From NCBI GenBank assembly GCA_021629085.1, contig JAJXRJ010000007.1, positions 1 to 64,000 on the forward strand: a stretch of DNA of 64,000 bases. Direction: 5' to 3'. This stretch comes from Oscillospiraceae bacterium (GTDB lineage Bacteria; Bacillota; Clostridia; UMGS1810). How positions within the stretch are numbered: position 1 is the stretch's first letter; each line of letters starts with the position of its first letter. Shown piece by piece: positions 5,478-13,021 of this stretch. Below the pieces are notes generated by a model. It searched no databases and had not been told where the DNA came from. It saw only the letters and a program-made list of their open reading frames with translations. The translations under genes were made by a program, and so were the position numbers.

Positions 5478-5665
5478 ACCGGGAATCTATGTGATATGGC
5501 ACATAGATTCCCGGTTTTTCGTATGATTAAATCAAATGTGCGAACATCCAGCGCGAAATACCGCAATCAATCATTTGCGATGTTTATGATGCCTCCGGCG
5601 GGTTCCGATTCCCTTTTCCCCCCACAAACGACAAGGGGCAAGCCCCTTGACCCCAAAACCAAACA
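5478..5665. repeat. right conserved arm of island A
   Basis: The arm begins with a 15-bp inverted-repeat terminator (CCGGGAATCTATGTG and its complement, 5481-5516). It continues through CCTCCGGCGGGTTCCGATTC and a palindromic CAAGGGGCAAGCCCCTTG. It is nearly the same as 47362-47615 in island B, and a piece recurs inverted at about 27080-27118. The C-rich segment 5617-5660 also resembles 4574-4620 in the left arm. Confidence 0.8.
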
Positions 5666-5680
5666 TCCGGGCAAGAGCAC

Positions 5681-5875
5681 TTAAAATTCCATACCGTCTT
5701 TCAACTCCTGTAGTTGTTGTTCCGTGATTTTGCCCTGTTCTTTTTCAAACGCGGCAACATGCCTGCGAAGAACCATTTCAATTTCTTTGTTTTTTGTCCT
5801 GCCATTATATTTTGCAATATAACCTATCTTATCTATTAAATGCTGTGATGTTCTAAGCGAAAACCGTTTCTCCAT
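5681..5875 (-). CDS. small ribbon-helix-helix-like DNA-binding protein
   Basis: This 64-residue protein begins MEKRFSLRTSQHLIDKIGYIAKYNGRTKNKEIEMVL. A short beta strand followed by two helices is the pattern of Arc/MetJ-type ribbon-helix-helix proteins. A 64-residue relative lies at the same place in island B (47629-47823, about half identical by eye), and a looser one is at 23178. Direct repeats ATGACATT/ATGACAAA inside a TATAAT...ATTATA dyad upstream of the start (5889-5919) may be its operator. No partner toxin is adjacent, so it is probably an orphan regulator or antitoxin-like protein of the island. Confidence 0.6.
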   Translation of the reverse strand: MEKRFSLRTSQHLIDKIGYIAKYNGRTKNKEIEMVLRRHVAAFEKEQGKITEQQLQELKDGMEF

Positions 5876-5927
5876 TTACTCACCCTTTTATAATATGACA
5901 TTAAAATGACAAAATTATAAATACCTA

Positions 5928-5956
5928 TTGACACAATTATAGCGGCATATTATAAT
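5928..5956 (+). promoter_or_regulatory. promoter of a candidate small RNA at the right end of island A
   Basis: TTGACA (5928-5933) and TATAAT (5951-5956) have a 17-base spacer. The promoter points into a region with no convincing ORF, ending at a two-way terminator at 6113-6148. Confidence 0.65.
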
Positions 5957-5962
5957 AAAGGG

Positions 5963-6148
5963 GAGAAACGACTCCTTGTTGGCTCCTGTTGTAAGCCAAA
6001 AAAATGCTGTTTCTCTTGTGTGCGGCAATGGGCCCCCCGTTTCTCTTATCCAACCTGATTCCATGAGAGCGGCGCCCGACCATACAATCCAATCCATATT
6101 GAATACGCACACAAAAAAAGGTCACAGTTCACTCTGTGCCCTTTTTTT
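5963..6148 (+). ncRNA. candidate small RNA, island A right end
   Basis: A consensus promoter and a strong terminator enclose about 185 bases. The last 145 bases (6017-6164) are almost identical in island B (47963-48112), where the -35 is weak. The function is unknown. The conserved part could instead be an attachment-type or recombination segment. Confidence 0.4.
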
Positions 6149-6164
6149 ATTGGAACCGGTTTTA
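6017..6164. repeat. terminal conserved segment of island A
   Basis: This segment is near-identical to 47963-48112 and runs from a GTGTGCGGCAA motif to just past the terminator. It abuts the 3' end of metA, as the island B copy abuts the helicase-loader gene. Confidence 0.8.
6113..6148. terminator. bidirectional terminator (metA and island A)
   Basis: A-rich and T-rich flanks surround GG-CACAG / CTGTG-CC with one internal mismatch. It would end both metA (minus) and the rightward island transcript. Confidence 0.8.
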
Positions 6165-6168
6165 CGCC

Positions 6169-7086
6169 CTACTGGATCTTTGTGATGTCGTACGGCGTGG
6201 TTTGGTATACATGGTAGTTGAGCCAATTGGTAAACAGCAGGTTGGCGTGCGCACGCCACACAAATTTGGGCTGCTTTGCCGGGTTGTCATCGGGATAATA
6301 ATGCCTGGGCGGCAAAGGGGAAAGCCCCCGCTCACAATCGCGCAAAAACTCCTCGTGCAGGGTGAGCCGGTCATATTCCGCATGCCCCGTCACAAAAATG
6401 CGCCGTTTGTCGCGGCTGGTCACCACATACACCCCCGCCTCGTCCGAAGTGGCCATCACTTGCAAATCGTCCACCCTTCGCACATCCTCCTCCCGCACCG
6501 TGGTATAGCGCGAATGGGGGGCGTAAAACTCCTCGTCAAACCCGCGCATGAGCATGGCGCGCTTGCGGTTGACCTTGTGTTTAAAAACGCCCGAAAGCTT
6601 CTGCGCAAGCGGGTATTTGGGAATGCCGTAGTGGTAATACAGCCCGGCCTGCGCCGCCCAGCAGATGTGGAACGTGCTGGTGACGTTTTTGTTGGACCAT
6701 TCCATAATGCGCGTAAGCTCCTCCCAATAGTCCACGTCCTCAAACTCCATCTGCTCCACCGGTGCGCCGGTGATAATCATGCCGTCATATTTCTGGCCGC
6801 GGATGGACTCAAAATCTTTATAAAAATACCGCAGGTGCGCAAGCGGCGTGTTTTTGGAATTGTGCGTGACGGTGTTGATAAAATCCACCTCCACCTGCAG
6901 CGGCGTATTGCCCAAAAGCCGCAAAAGCTGGGTTTCGGTCACCGACTTTAGCGGCATCAGGTTGACCAGGGCAATGCGCAGCGGGCGGATATCCTGTGTC
7001 AGCGCGCGCTTTTCGGTCATCACAAAAATATTTTCGCTGTTTAAAATTTGATTGGCCGGCAGTTTGTCGGGGACTTTGATGGGCAT
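6169..7086 (-). CDS. metA: homoserine O-acetyltransferase (MetA fold)
   Basis: This 305-residue enzyme activates homoserine at its hydroxyl for methionine synthesis. The full MetA fold is visible: Lys47 in MPLKS, catalytic Cys142 in FHICWAAQ, and His235/Glu237 in TGHAEYD. Residue 111, in GAPVE, is glutamate. In the Bacillus cereus enzyme this residue selects acetyl-CoA, whereas succinyl-CoA enzymes such as that of E. coli have glycine. I therefore call it an acetyltransferase despite the frequent annotation as succinyltransferase. It is monocistronic and ends at the island A terminator. I see no SAM riboswitch in the short upstream gap. Confidence 0.92.
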   Translation of the reverse strand: MPIKVPDKLPANQILNSENIFVMTEKRALTQDIRPLRIALVNLMPLKSVTETQLLRLLGNTPLQVEVDFINTVTHNSKNTPLAHLRYFYKDFESIRGQKYDGMIITGAPVEQMEFEDVDYWEELTRIMEWSNKNVTSTFHICWAAQAGLYYHYGIPKYPLAQKLSGVFKHKVNRKRAMLMRGFDEEFYAPHSRYTTVREEDVRRVDDLQVMATSDEAGVYVVTSRDKRRIFVTGHAEYDRLTLHEEFLRDCERGLSPLPPRHYYPDDNPAKQPKFVWRAHANLLFTNWLNYHVYQTTPYDITKIQ

Positions 7087-7204
7087 ATTCTCACCTCATA
7101 TTCCAATTTGCATCATTATATCAGATTTCTTCTTTTTTTGCAATGATAAAATCTGAACATTCGGTCAACAATACATAGTATATTAGCGAAGGAGAAGAAA
7201 AAGA

Positions 7205-7951
7205 ATGGATCATGAAAACCAGGCAAACAACCCAAACGAGACTGCCGAGCCGGATGTGACGCAAAATAACGATTCCATCAAAGAGTTTGGCAGCTCGGCC
7301 ATCAAAAATTCGCGCGGCGTCATCCACTGCCTCACCATCATTGGGCAGATTGAGGGGCACATGCTTTTGCCGCCGCAAAATAAAACCACCAAATATGAAC
7401 ACCTCATCCCGCAGCTCGTGGCGATTGAGGAGAGCGAGGAGATTGACGGCGTGCTCATCCTGCTCAACACCGTGGGCGGCGATGTGGAGGCCGGCCTTGC
7501 CATTTCCGAGATGATTGCCACCATGAAAAAGCCCACCGTTTCGCTGGTGCTGGGCGGCGGGCACAGCATTGGCGTACCGCTTGCGGTTTCGGGCAAATAC
7601 TCGTTTATTGCCGAGTCCGCCACCATGACCATCCATCCCATCCGCATCAACGGGCTGGTGATTGGCGTTTCGCAGACGTTTGCATATTTCTCCAAAATGC
7701 AGGACCGCATTGTGGACTTTGTGCTCAGAAACTCCCACATCTCGCGGGACGACTTTATGCGCCTGCTCTTAAATACCGAGGATATGTCCAACGACGTGGG
7801 CACCATCTTGTTTGGCAAGGACGCGGTGGAATACAAGCTCATCGACGCGGTGGGCGGCCTGCACGACGCCGTGGAAAAACTCTACGAGCTCATTGAGATA
7901 GACCGCGAAGCAAAAAAACAGGCGGACGCGCGCGCGGTGCAGGGGAAATAG
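7205..7951 (+). CDS. ClpP-fold serine protease, TepA/translocation-enhancing family
   Basis: This 248-residue protein has a ClpP/SppA-like core. [21 protein letters not shown] is the strand-turn before the active site, the nucleophile serine is in [17 protein letters not shown], and the base histidine is in TIHPIRING. The charged N-terminus (about 25 residues) is not a signal peptide, so it is cytosolic. It resembles Bacillus TepA (YmfB), proposed to degrade signal peptides or assist protein export. GAAGGAGAAG lies upstream of the ATG. It is divergent from metA and followed by an independently transcribed phosphoglucomutase gene. Confidence 0.8.
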   Translation: MDHENQANNPNETAEPDVTQNNDSIKEFGSSAIKNSRGVIHCLTIIGQIEGHMLLPPQNKTTKYEHLIPQLVAIEESEEIDGVLILLNTVGGDVEAGLAISEMIATMKKPTVSLVLGGGHSIGVPLAVSGKYSFIAESATMTIHPIRINGLVIGVSQTFAYFSKMQDRIVDFVLRNSHISRDDFMRLLLNTEDMSNDVGTILFGKDAVEYKLIDAVGGLHDAVEKLYELIEIDREAKKQADARAVQGK

Positions 7952-7957
7952 TAAATA

Positions 7958-7986
7958 TTGACAATCCACATAAAAAATGCTATGAT
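7958..7986 (+). promoter_or_regulatory. promoter of the phosphoglucomutase gene
   Basis: TTGACA (7958-7963) and TATGAT (7981-7986) have a 17-base spacer, 58 bases before the chosen start. Confidence 0.7.
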
Positions 7987-8043
7987 AATATGGAAGTGAT
8001 AGGCGCATAAACGCGTCAACAGCAGCGGATGGGAGAGTGTGAT

Positions 8044-9765
8044 ATGGACGTTTTGGCACGGTATCAAAAGTGGCTCAATGCAGACGTGGTGGACGACGCC
8101 ACCAAGCAGGAGCTTTTGGCGATTTCTGATAACGAGCAGGAAATAAAAGAACGGTTTTACAAGGAGCTGGAGTTTGGCACCGGGGGCTTGCGCGGCATTT
8201 TGGGCGCGGGCGACAACCGCATGAACATTTACACCGTGCGGCGCGCCACCCAGGGCCTGGCAGAGGATGTAAAAAAGCGCGGCGCAATGGAACGCGGCGT
8301 GGTGATTGCCTACGATTCGCGGCATATGTCGCCCGAATTTGCGCAAGAAAGCGCGCTGGTGCTGTGCGCAAACGGCATCAAGGCATATCTGTTTGACGCG
8401 CTGCGCCCCACGCCCGAGCTTTCGTTTGCCGTGCGGCATTTGCACGCCGCGGCCGGCATTGTCATCACCGCCAGCCACAACCCCAAAGAGTACAACGGCT
8501 ACAAGGCGTACGGCGAGGACGGCGGGCAGCTCCCGCCCGAATCGTCCGACTATGTGATTGGCATCATTGAAACGCTGGACATTTTTGACGACGTGAAAAC
8601 CATGCCGCGCGAAGAGGCCGAGAAGAGCGGCCTTCTTGTGACCATTGGCAAGGAAGTGGACGACGCGTATTTGGAAAAGGTCAAAGAGCAGTCCATCAAC
8701 GAGCACGCGGTCAAAGCTTTGGGCGACAATTTTAAAATGGTATACACGCCGTTTCACGGCGCGGGCAACAAGCCGGTGCGCCGGATTTTGGAAATGACGG
8801 GCGTTAAAAACGTGTATGTGGTCAAGGAGCAGGAGCTGCCCGACCCGGAATTTTCCACACTCAAATCGCCCAACCCGGAAGACCCGGAGGGGTTCCGTCT
8901 TGCCATTGCGCTCGCCAAAAAGGTGGATGCGGACGTGGTGATTGCCACCGACCCGGACAGCGACCGGGTGGGTGTGACCTGCAAAAACAGCGACGGCGAA
9001 TATGTCACCTTAAGCGGCAACCAGACCGGCGTTTTGCTGTGTGAATTTATTTTGCGCAACCGCAAAGAGGCGGGCACCCTGCCCAAAAACGGCGCGGTGG
9101 TAAAAACCATTGTCACCACCGACATGATTTACCCCATTGCCAGAGACTACTGTGTGGACGTGGTGGATGTGCTCACCGGGTTTAAGTTTATCGGCGAGAA
9201 GATCAAGGAATTTGAAACCACGCTTGCGCATGCATATGTATTTGGATTTGAGGAAAGCTATGGGTATCTGGCGGGCACCTATGCGCGCGACAAGGACGCG
9301 GTGGTGGCTTCCATGCTCATTGCCCAGATGGCCGCCGACTACAAGCAGAAGGGCATGACGCTGTATGAGGGCTTGCAGTCGCTCTATCAAACCTACGGCT
9401 ATTACCGCGACGCGCTGCACAATGTGGTGCTAAAGGGCATGGACGGCGCACAGAAGATACAAAATATTATGAAAGACATCCGGGAAAACCCGCCCAAAAC
9501 CATAAACGGCGCCAATGTGGTGCAGATTCTCGACGTGCTTTCGGGCACCGTCACCAACATGGCAACCGGCGCGGTGGAAAAGAGCGATTTGCCAACCTCC
9601 AACGTGCTGCGGTTTTATTTGAGCGACGGCTCGTGGTTTGCGGCGCGCCCCTCCGGCACCGAGCCCAAAATCAAGTTCTATTTCGGCGTGTGCGAAAAAA
9701 CGGCCGGGGCGGCGGACGAAAAGCTCAAAGCTTTGTGCGACGCGGTCCTTTCCATGATTTTATAA
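8044..9765 (+). CDS. phospho-sugar mutase (phosphoglucomutase/phosphomannomutase)
   Basis: This 573-residue alpha-D-phosphohexomutase interconverts glucose-1- and glucose-6-phosphate (and possibly mannose phosphates), feeding cell-envelope sugar synthesis. Domain marks are GTGGLRGILGAGDNRMN near the N-terminus, the phosphoserine loop TASHNPKEYNGYK, the metal loop ATDPDSDRVG, the sugar loop GFEESYGYL, and the phosphate-binding RPSGTEPKIKFYF near the end. I chose the ATG at 8044 because GGGAGAG lies 8 bases upstream. An ATG 15 bases earlier has no ribosome binding site. The length matches PgcA-type enzymes of Firmicutes. Confidence 0.92.
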   Translation: MDVLARYQKWLNADVVDDATKQELLAISDNEQEIKERFYKELEFGTGGLRGILGAGDNRMNIYTVRRATQGLAEDVKKRGAMERGVVIAYDSRHMSPEFAQESALVLCANGIKAYLFDALRPTPELSFAVRHLHAAAGIVITASHNPKEYNGYKAYGEDGGQLPPESSDYVIGIIETLDIFDDVKTMPREEAEKSGLLVTIGKEVDDAYLEKVKEQSINEHAVKALGDNFKMVYTPFHGAGNKPVRRILEMTGVKNVYVVKEQELPDPEFSTLKSPNPEDPEGFRLAIALAKKVDADVVIATDPDSDRVGVTCKNSDGEYVTLSGNQTGVLLCEFILRNRKEAGTLPKNGAVVKTIVTTDMIYPIARDYCVDVVDVLTGFKFIGEKIKEFETTLAHAYVFGFEESYGYLAGTYARDKDAVVASMLIAQMAADYKQKGMTLYEGLQSLYQTYGYYRDALHNVVLKGMDGAQKIQNIMKDIRENPPKTINGANVVQILDVLSGTVTNMATGAVEKSDLPTSNVLRFYLSDGSWFAARPSGTEPKIKFYFGVCEKTAGAADEKLKALCDAVLSMIL

Positions 9766-9851
9766 GCGCCATATAAAACGTCCTTCTTGTGCAGGGCCAT
9801 GCGCATACTGCCCTGCACAAGGGAGGATGTGGCGGAATATGAAAATAATGC

Positions 9852-9880
9852 TTGACAAATGTGCGGACATGTAGTAAAAT
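9852..9880 (+). promoter_or_regulatory. tRNA promoter
   Basis: TTGACA (9852-9857) and TAAAAT (9875-9880) have a 17-base spacer, 16 bases before tRNA-Met. Confidence 0.75.
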
Positions 9881-9896
9881 AGTTCTTGTTCTTCAT

Positions 9897-9973
9897 GGCG
9901 GTATAGCTCAGTTGGCTAGAGCATACGGTTCATACCCGTAGTGTCACTGGTTCAAATCCAGTTACCGCTACCA
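9897..9973 (+). tRNA. tRNA-Met (anticodon CAT)
   Basis: This 77-base cloverleaf includes an encoded CCA. The acceptor stem is GGCGGTA/TACCGCT, the anticodon loop TTCATAC and the T loop GGTTCAAATCC. Positions 1-72 form a G-U pair, not the unpaired first position of initiator tRNAs, so it looks like an elongator. A CAT tRNA could also be an Ile tRNA modified at C34. Elongator Met is favoured but not proven. Confidence 0.85.
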
Positions 9974-10025
9974 CATGGGGGCGCGCAATTCGCGCCCCCA
10001 AAATAAGTTGTCAATAAAAACCAAT

Positions 10026-10100
10026 GGCCCATTGGTCAAGTGGTTAAGACACCGCCCTTTCACGGCGATAACAGGGGTTCGACTCCCCTATGGGTCACCA
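10026..10100 (+). tRNA. tRNA-Glu (anticodon TTC)
   Basis: This 75-base cloverleaf has an encoded CCA. The acceptor is GGCCCAT/ATGGGTC with one G-U pair, and the anticodon loop is CTTTCAC. A GGCGGA/TCCGCC hairpin with a T tract follows at 10110-10147. Confidence 0.95.
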
Positions 10101-10109
10101 AAAAAGCAA

Positions 10110-10147
10110 AGGCGGAAAACAAACATCGTTCTCCGCCCTTGTTTTTT
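10110..10147 (+). terminator. terminator after tRNA-Glu
   Basis: GGCGGA and TCCGCC arms are followed by CTTGTTTTTT. Confidence 0.65.
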
Positions 10148-10172
10148 AAACCGGCAGTGTCTTATCGCGTTT

Positions 10173-10264
10173 GGAGAGGTGGCTGAGCTGGTTGAAGGCG
10201 CAGCATTGGAAATGCTGTGTACGGTAATCCCGTACCGTGGGTTCGAATCCCATCCTCTCCTCCA
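10173..10264 (+). tRNA. tRNA-Ser (anticodon GGA)
   Basis: This 92-base tRNA has the long variable arm of serine tRNAs (GTACGG/CCGTAC), the anticodon loop TGGAAAT, the acceptor GGAGAGG/CCTCTCC and an encoded CCA. The discriminator base before CCA is T, whereas serine tRNAs of well-studied bacteria carry G. Confidence 0.93.
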
Positions 10265-10269
10265 CACGT

Positions 10270-10299
10270 CGGAATGGACTTCGCTCCATTCCGATTTTT
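10270..10299 (+). terminator. terminator after tRNA-Ser
   Basis: CGGAATGGA/TCCATTCCG with a CTTCGC loop is followed by ATTTTTG. Confidence 0.75.
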
Positions 10300-10302
10300 G
10301 TT

Positions 10303-10343
10303 TGCAAAAAAATAAGCCGGAGCAAAGCGAACTTTACTCCGAC
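10303..10343 (-). terminator. terminator after tRNA-Trp
   Basis: On the minus strand CGGAGTAAAG pairs with CTTTGCTCCG around TTCG, followed by a T-rich run. Confidence 0.65.
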
Positions 10344-10344
10344 G

Positions 10345-10420
10345 TGGCAGGGGTAGAAGGACTTGAACCCTCGGCACGTGGTTTTGGAGACCACTGCTCT
10401 ACCAACTGAGCTATACCCCT
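10345..10420 (-). tRNA. tRNA-Trp (anticodon CCA)
   Basis: This 76-base minus-strand tRNA has an AGGGGTA/TACCCCT acceptor, the anticodon loop CTCCAAA, discriminator G and an encoded CCA. It is convergent with the three plus-strand tRNAs. Confidence 0.95.
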
Positions 10421-10495
10421 AGATTTTTAAGCACAGTCGCAATTATACCACGGATGCCAAAAAAAGTCAAGCATCAATTTGGAAATTCCCATCCG

Positions 10496-11128
10496 CTATA
10501 CGGTGAGGTAGAGCAAAAGATTGTTGTTATACAGAAGGCTTACAAAGGTGGATTGGGAAATCAGCTCGGCCGCTGCCCCCACGGCGGGGAAAAAGGAGAA
10601 CAAGCCCACCGCCCCCACAATGACATACAGCCAAAAAAACCCTGTAAATACGCCTAAAATCGCGCCTGCCAGCTGGTTTACCTGCTTGATGACAGGAAGC
10701 GAGGCCACAAACTGGAGCGGCCCTTTTAAAAGCGCCAGCAAGATGCGGATGACAATAAACAGCACAATCACCGTGAGGATGGTGATGACGGCGTTGGCCA
10801 CATTGACGGCGAGCACATCGGTGATATCGCGCAAATAGGCGCCGCCGGCAATGCCCCTGGTGAGCACCTCGGGCAGCGGCAGCTCGGATACCAGAAGCTC
10901 TGCATTGCCCGAAAGCATGGCATTGACCCCATTTTGGATGTTAGAAGTGAGCAGCATCCCAAGCCTGGTTGCCGCCGCCCATGTCACCACCTGTTTGTAA
11001 AAAATGGCCGTCAGCACCAGTGCAAATAAAAACGAGCAGGTGTTGACCAAAGAGAGCGCCAGCCCCTTTTTATAGCCGGAAACAATAAACATCACCAAAA
11101 AAACAATGACAATGATATCCACAAGCAT
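10496..11128 (-). CDS. CvpA family membrane protein
   Basis: This 210-residue protein has four likely membrane segments (about residues 3-20, 30-48, 110-132 and 155-180). The opening LVDIIVIVFLVMFIVSGYKKGLALSLV is the CvpA signature. CvpA proteins are linked to colicin V export and to envelope stress in other bacteria, and the molecular role is unsettled. GGGAGGG precedes the ATG, and the gene starts 12 bases after the DUF5711 gene, so the two are co-transcribed with truA upstream. Confidence 0.8.
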   Translation of the reverse strand: MLVDIIVIVFLVMFIVSGYKKGLALSLVNTCSFLFALVLTAIFYKQVVTWAAATRLGMLLTSNIQNGVNAMLSGNAELLVSELPLPEVLTRGIAGGAYLRDITDVLAVNVANAVITILTVIVLFIVIRILLALLKGPLQFVASLPVIKQVNQLAGAILGVFTGFFWLYVIVGAVGLFSFFPAVGAAAELISQSTFVSLLYNNNLLLYLTV

Positions 11129-11140
11129 TTGGGTCCCTCC

Positions 11141-12268
11141 CTAATCTAACTGTACAATTTGCGCCATGGAGCTGGTGACGGCAAATGCGGTTTTGGAATT
11201 GTCAAATAAAAACGCGCGCTTGATTTCCTTGCCCACGTTAAAGCTCCTTTGCTGTTTGCCGCTCTCCGAAATGGTTTTTAAATCGCGCGTGCCCGCCACT
11301 AAAATGCGGTTTTTGTTCACGTCCAATCCCACCACTTCGCCATTGTTTGTAAATTCGCCCTTTAACTTCCCGTCCGGCGTGTACACCTGCACGGCCGTCT
11401 TGTCGGTGGATGCGCCGGTGTTCCCCAGCGCCAGCACAATGTTGTCGCCGTCAGTGTTGTAGGTAAACAGCGTTTTTGCGTCGTATTTGACTTCCCATTG
11501 GCGATACCCGTCTGCGTGAAAGGCGCTCAGCGCCTGGTCGCCCACGGCCACAATGTTGTTTTGGTCGTAATATTTTAAATCCAGCACCAAATTGCCCGTA
11601 AAATCAAAGGTTCTGACCGGTTCGGTTTTGGAAAAGTCAAAAAATACGAGGCTTCCCGCCGCGGCGCCCTCGTCAAAATTGAGGGTGGACACCACCATGG
11701 CGTTGTTTTTGGGCGAAACCTCCGCGCCCACCACGTATTGGTCGGCGCTGTGCCATTTGTATTGCACCGTGCCGTCCGGCGCGTACACAATCACCTGTGA
11801 TTTAAACCCCTGTTCTTCGGTCACCAGCGCAAAATACCCGTCGTCGTTCACCGAACCGCCAATGATGTTGTATTCGGTTGCAATGGGCACATTGTTCTTG
11901 CCGTTTGCAAGCACGGCCTGGGTGGAATTGGCATAGAACACCAGCGCATAGCGCCCGCTGGTTTTGACGGTGGGCGCGTCCCCGGAAATGGCGATGCTCC
12001 ACTGCTCTTCCAGCGCGCGGTCATACGCGGCCACGCCGTCCGGCCTGGCAATGACAATCTGGTCGTCAAGCTTTGCATAGCTGTATTCGTCCGCTTCTTC
12101 AAGCCCCAGCGACAGGTCGGTTTTGGCGCCCGGCACAAACAGCTGCAGCGCGGATGAGATAAACGCCGTATTGCGGTTGACATAGACGGCAAACCCCGCC
12201 GCTGCAACCAGCAAAACGGCCAGCAAAACGGAAAGCGCCCGTTTGCCGCCCGGTTTCTTTTCCTCCAT
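11141..12268 (-). CDS. DUF5711 family membrane-anchored beta-propeller-like protein
   Basis: This 375-residue protein has an N-terminal anchor (about residues 12-32, KRALSVLLAVLLVAAAGFAVYV). An extracellular part of repeated short beta strands follows, with YDRALEEQWSIAISG, YAPDGTVQYKWH and YTPDGKLKGEF. The periodic DG/W pattern suggests a beta-propeller. I associate it with the DUF5711 family of Firmicutes, which has no assigned function. AGGAGGGG precedes the ATG at 12268, which I prefer to an in-frame start 36 bases earlier without such a site. It is translated between truA and cvpA. Confidence 0.65.
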   Translation of the reverse strand: MEEKKPGGKRALSVLLAVLLVAAAGFAVYVNRNTAFISSALQLFVPGAKTDLSLGLEEADEYSYAKLDDQIVIARPDGVAAYDRALEEQWSIAISGDAPTVKTSGRYALVFYANSTQAVLANGKNNVPIATEYNIIGGSVNDDGYFALVTEEQGFKSQVIVYAPDGTVQYKWHSADQYVVGAEVSPKNNAMVVSTLNFDEGAAAGSLVFFDFSKTEPVRTFDFTGNLVLDLKYYDQNNIVAVGDQALSAFHADGYRQWEVKYDAKTLFTYNTDGDNIVLALGNTGASTDKTAVQVYTPDGKLKGEFTNNGEVVGLDVNKNRILVAGTRDLKTISESGKQQRSFNVGKEIKRAFLFDNSKTAFAVTSSMAQIVQLD

Positions 12269-12285
12269 GCGTGCCCCTCCTTTTT

Positions 12286-13020
12286 TTAATAGTACACCTG
12301 CCACAGGCTAAGCCCCTGCGGCGGCGCGGTCATACCGGCGTTTTTGCGGTTGCCGGATGCTAAAATCCCTTTGATATCGTCGGGCGCAAACCGCCCGGTC
12401 CCCACGCCAATCAGCGTGCCCACCATGATGCGCACCATGTTGTACAAATAGCCGTCCGCATTGATAAAAATCTCCAGCCAGCCGTCTTGATACGCGAGGT
12501 TTAAAAAGTGCACCGTGCGCACCGTGCCCGCAACCTCGCTGCCCGCCGCCATGCAGGCCGCAAAGTCGTGCGTCCCCACAAAGTGCGCTGCCGCGCGCTG
12601 CATGGACGGGATGTCCAGCCGCTTGGGGAAATACCAGTGGAAGTTCCGCAAAAACACGTCGTACTGCCCGGAATTGTTCACCACATATCTATATGTTTTG
12701 CTCTTTGCCGATATGCGCGCGTGGAAGGACGCGTCCACCTCCTCACAGTGCGCAACCCGCACATCGGCGGGCAGGCGGGTGTTGAGCGCAATGGGCACGC
12801 GCGCGGCGTCAATGCTGCAATTGGTAAAAAAATTGCACACATACCGCTTTGCGTGCACGCCCGCATCCGTCCGGCTGCACCCGGTCACCTTGATGGGCTC
12901 CTTTAGCACCAAAGAGGCGGTATCCTGCAGCGTATCCTGCACCGTGCGCGCGCTGGGCTGCGTTTGCCAGCCGTGGAACAGGGTGCCGTCATAGCTTAAG
13001 GTAAGCTTTAAATTCCGCAT
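12286..13020 (-). CDS. truA: tRNA pseudouridine(38-40) synthase
   Basis: This 244-residue enzyme converts U38-40 of the tRNA anticodon arm to pseudouridine. It opens MRNLKLTLSYDGTLFHGWQ and contains the catalytic aspartate in CSRTDAGVHA. The C-terminus has YLYNMVRIMVGTLIGVG and the closing GLSLWQVYY. The start is one base past the ecfT stop, and its ribosome binding site lies inside the end of ecfT, so the two are coupled. truA after the ECF genes is a common Firmicutes order, but the ribosomal-protein genes usually nearby are not here. Confidence 0.95.
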   Translation of the reverse strand: MRNLKLTLSYDGTLFHGWQTQPSARTVQDTLQDTASLVLKEPIKVTGCSRTDAGVHAKRYVCNFFTNCSIDAARVPIALNTRLPADVRVAHCEEVDASFHARISAKSKTYRYVVNNSGQYDVFLRNFHWYFPKRLDIPSMQRAAAHFVGTHDFAACMAAGSEVAGTVRTVHFLNLAYQDGWLEIFINADGYLYNMVRIMVGTLIGVGTGRFAPDDIKGILASGNRKNAGMTAPPQGLSLWQVYY

Positions 13021-13021
13021 A

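Noticed and set aside
5915..6112. A 65-codon minus-strand ORF over the conserved terminal segment of island A
   Set aside because: The same frame stays open in island B, but the two copies are nearly identical in DNA, so this says nothing about coding. There is no ribosome binding site at the start and the ORF runs through a promoter. I treat the segment as non-coding.
6136..6951. Long plus-strand ORF opposite metA
   Set aside because: It is a mirror of the metA coding sequence, whose catalytic residues fall at the exact expected positions. The ORF has no family features.
7210..7842. Minus-strand ORF opposite the TepA-like gene
   Set aside because: Low-complexity serine/methionine-rich translation is typical of an antisense frame of a GC-rich gene. 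The plus-strand protein has a clear ClpP fold.
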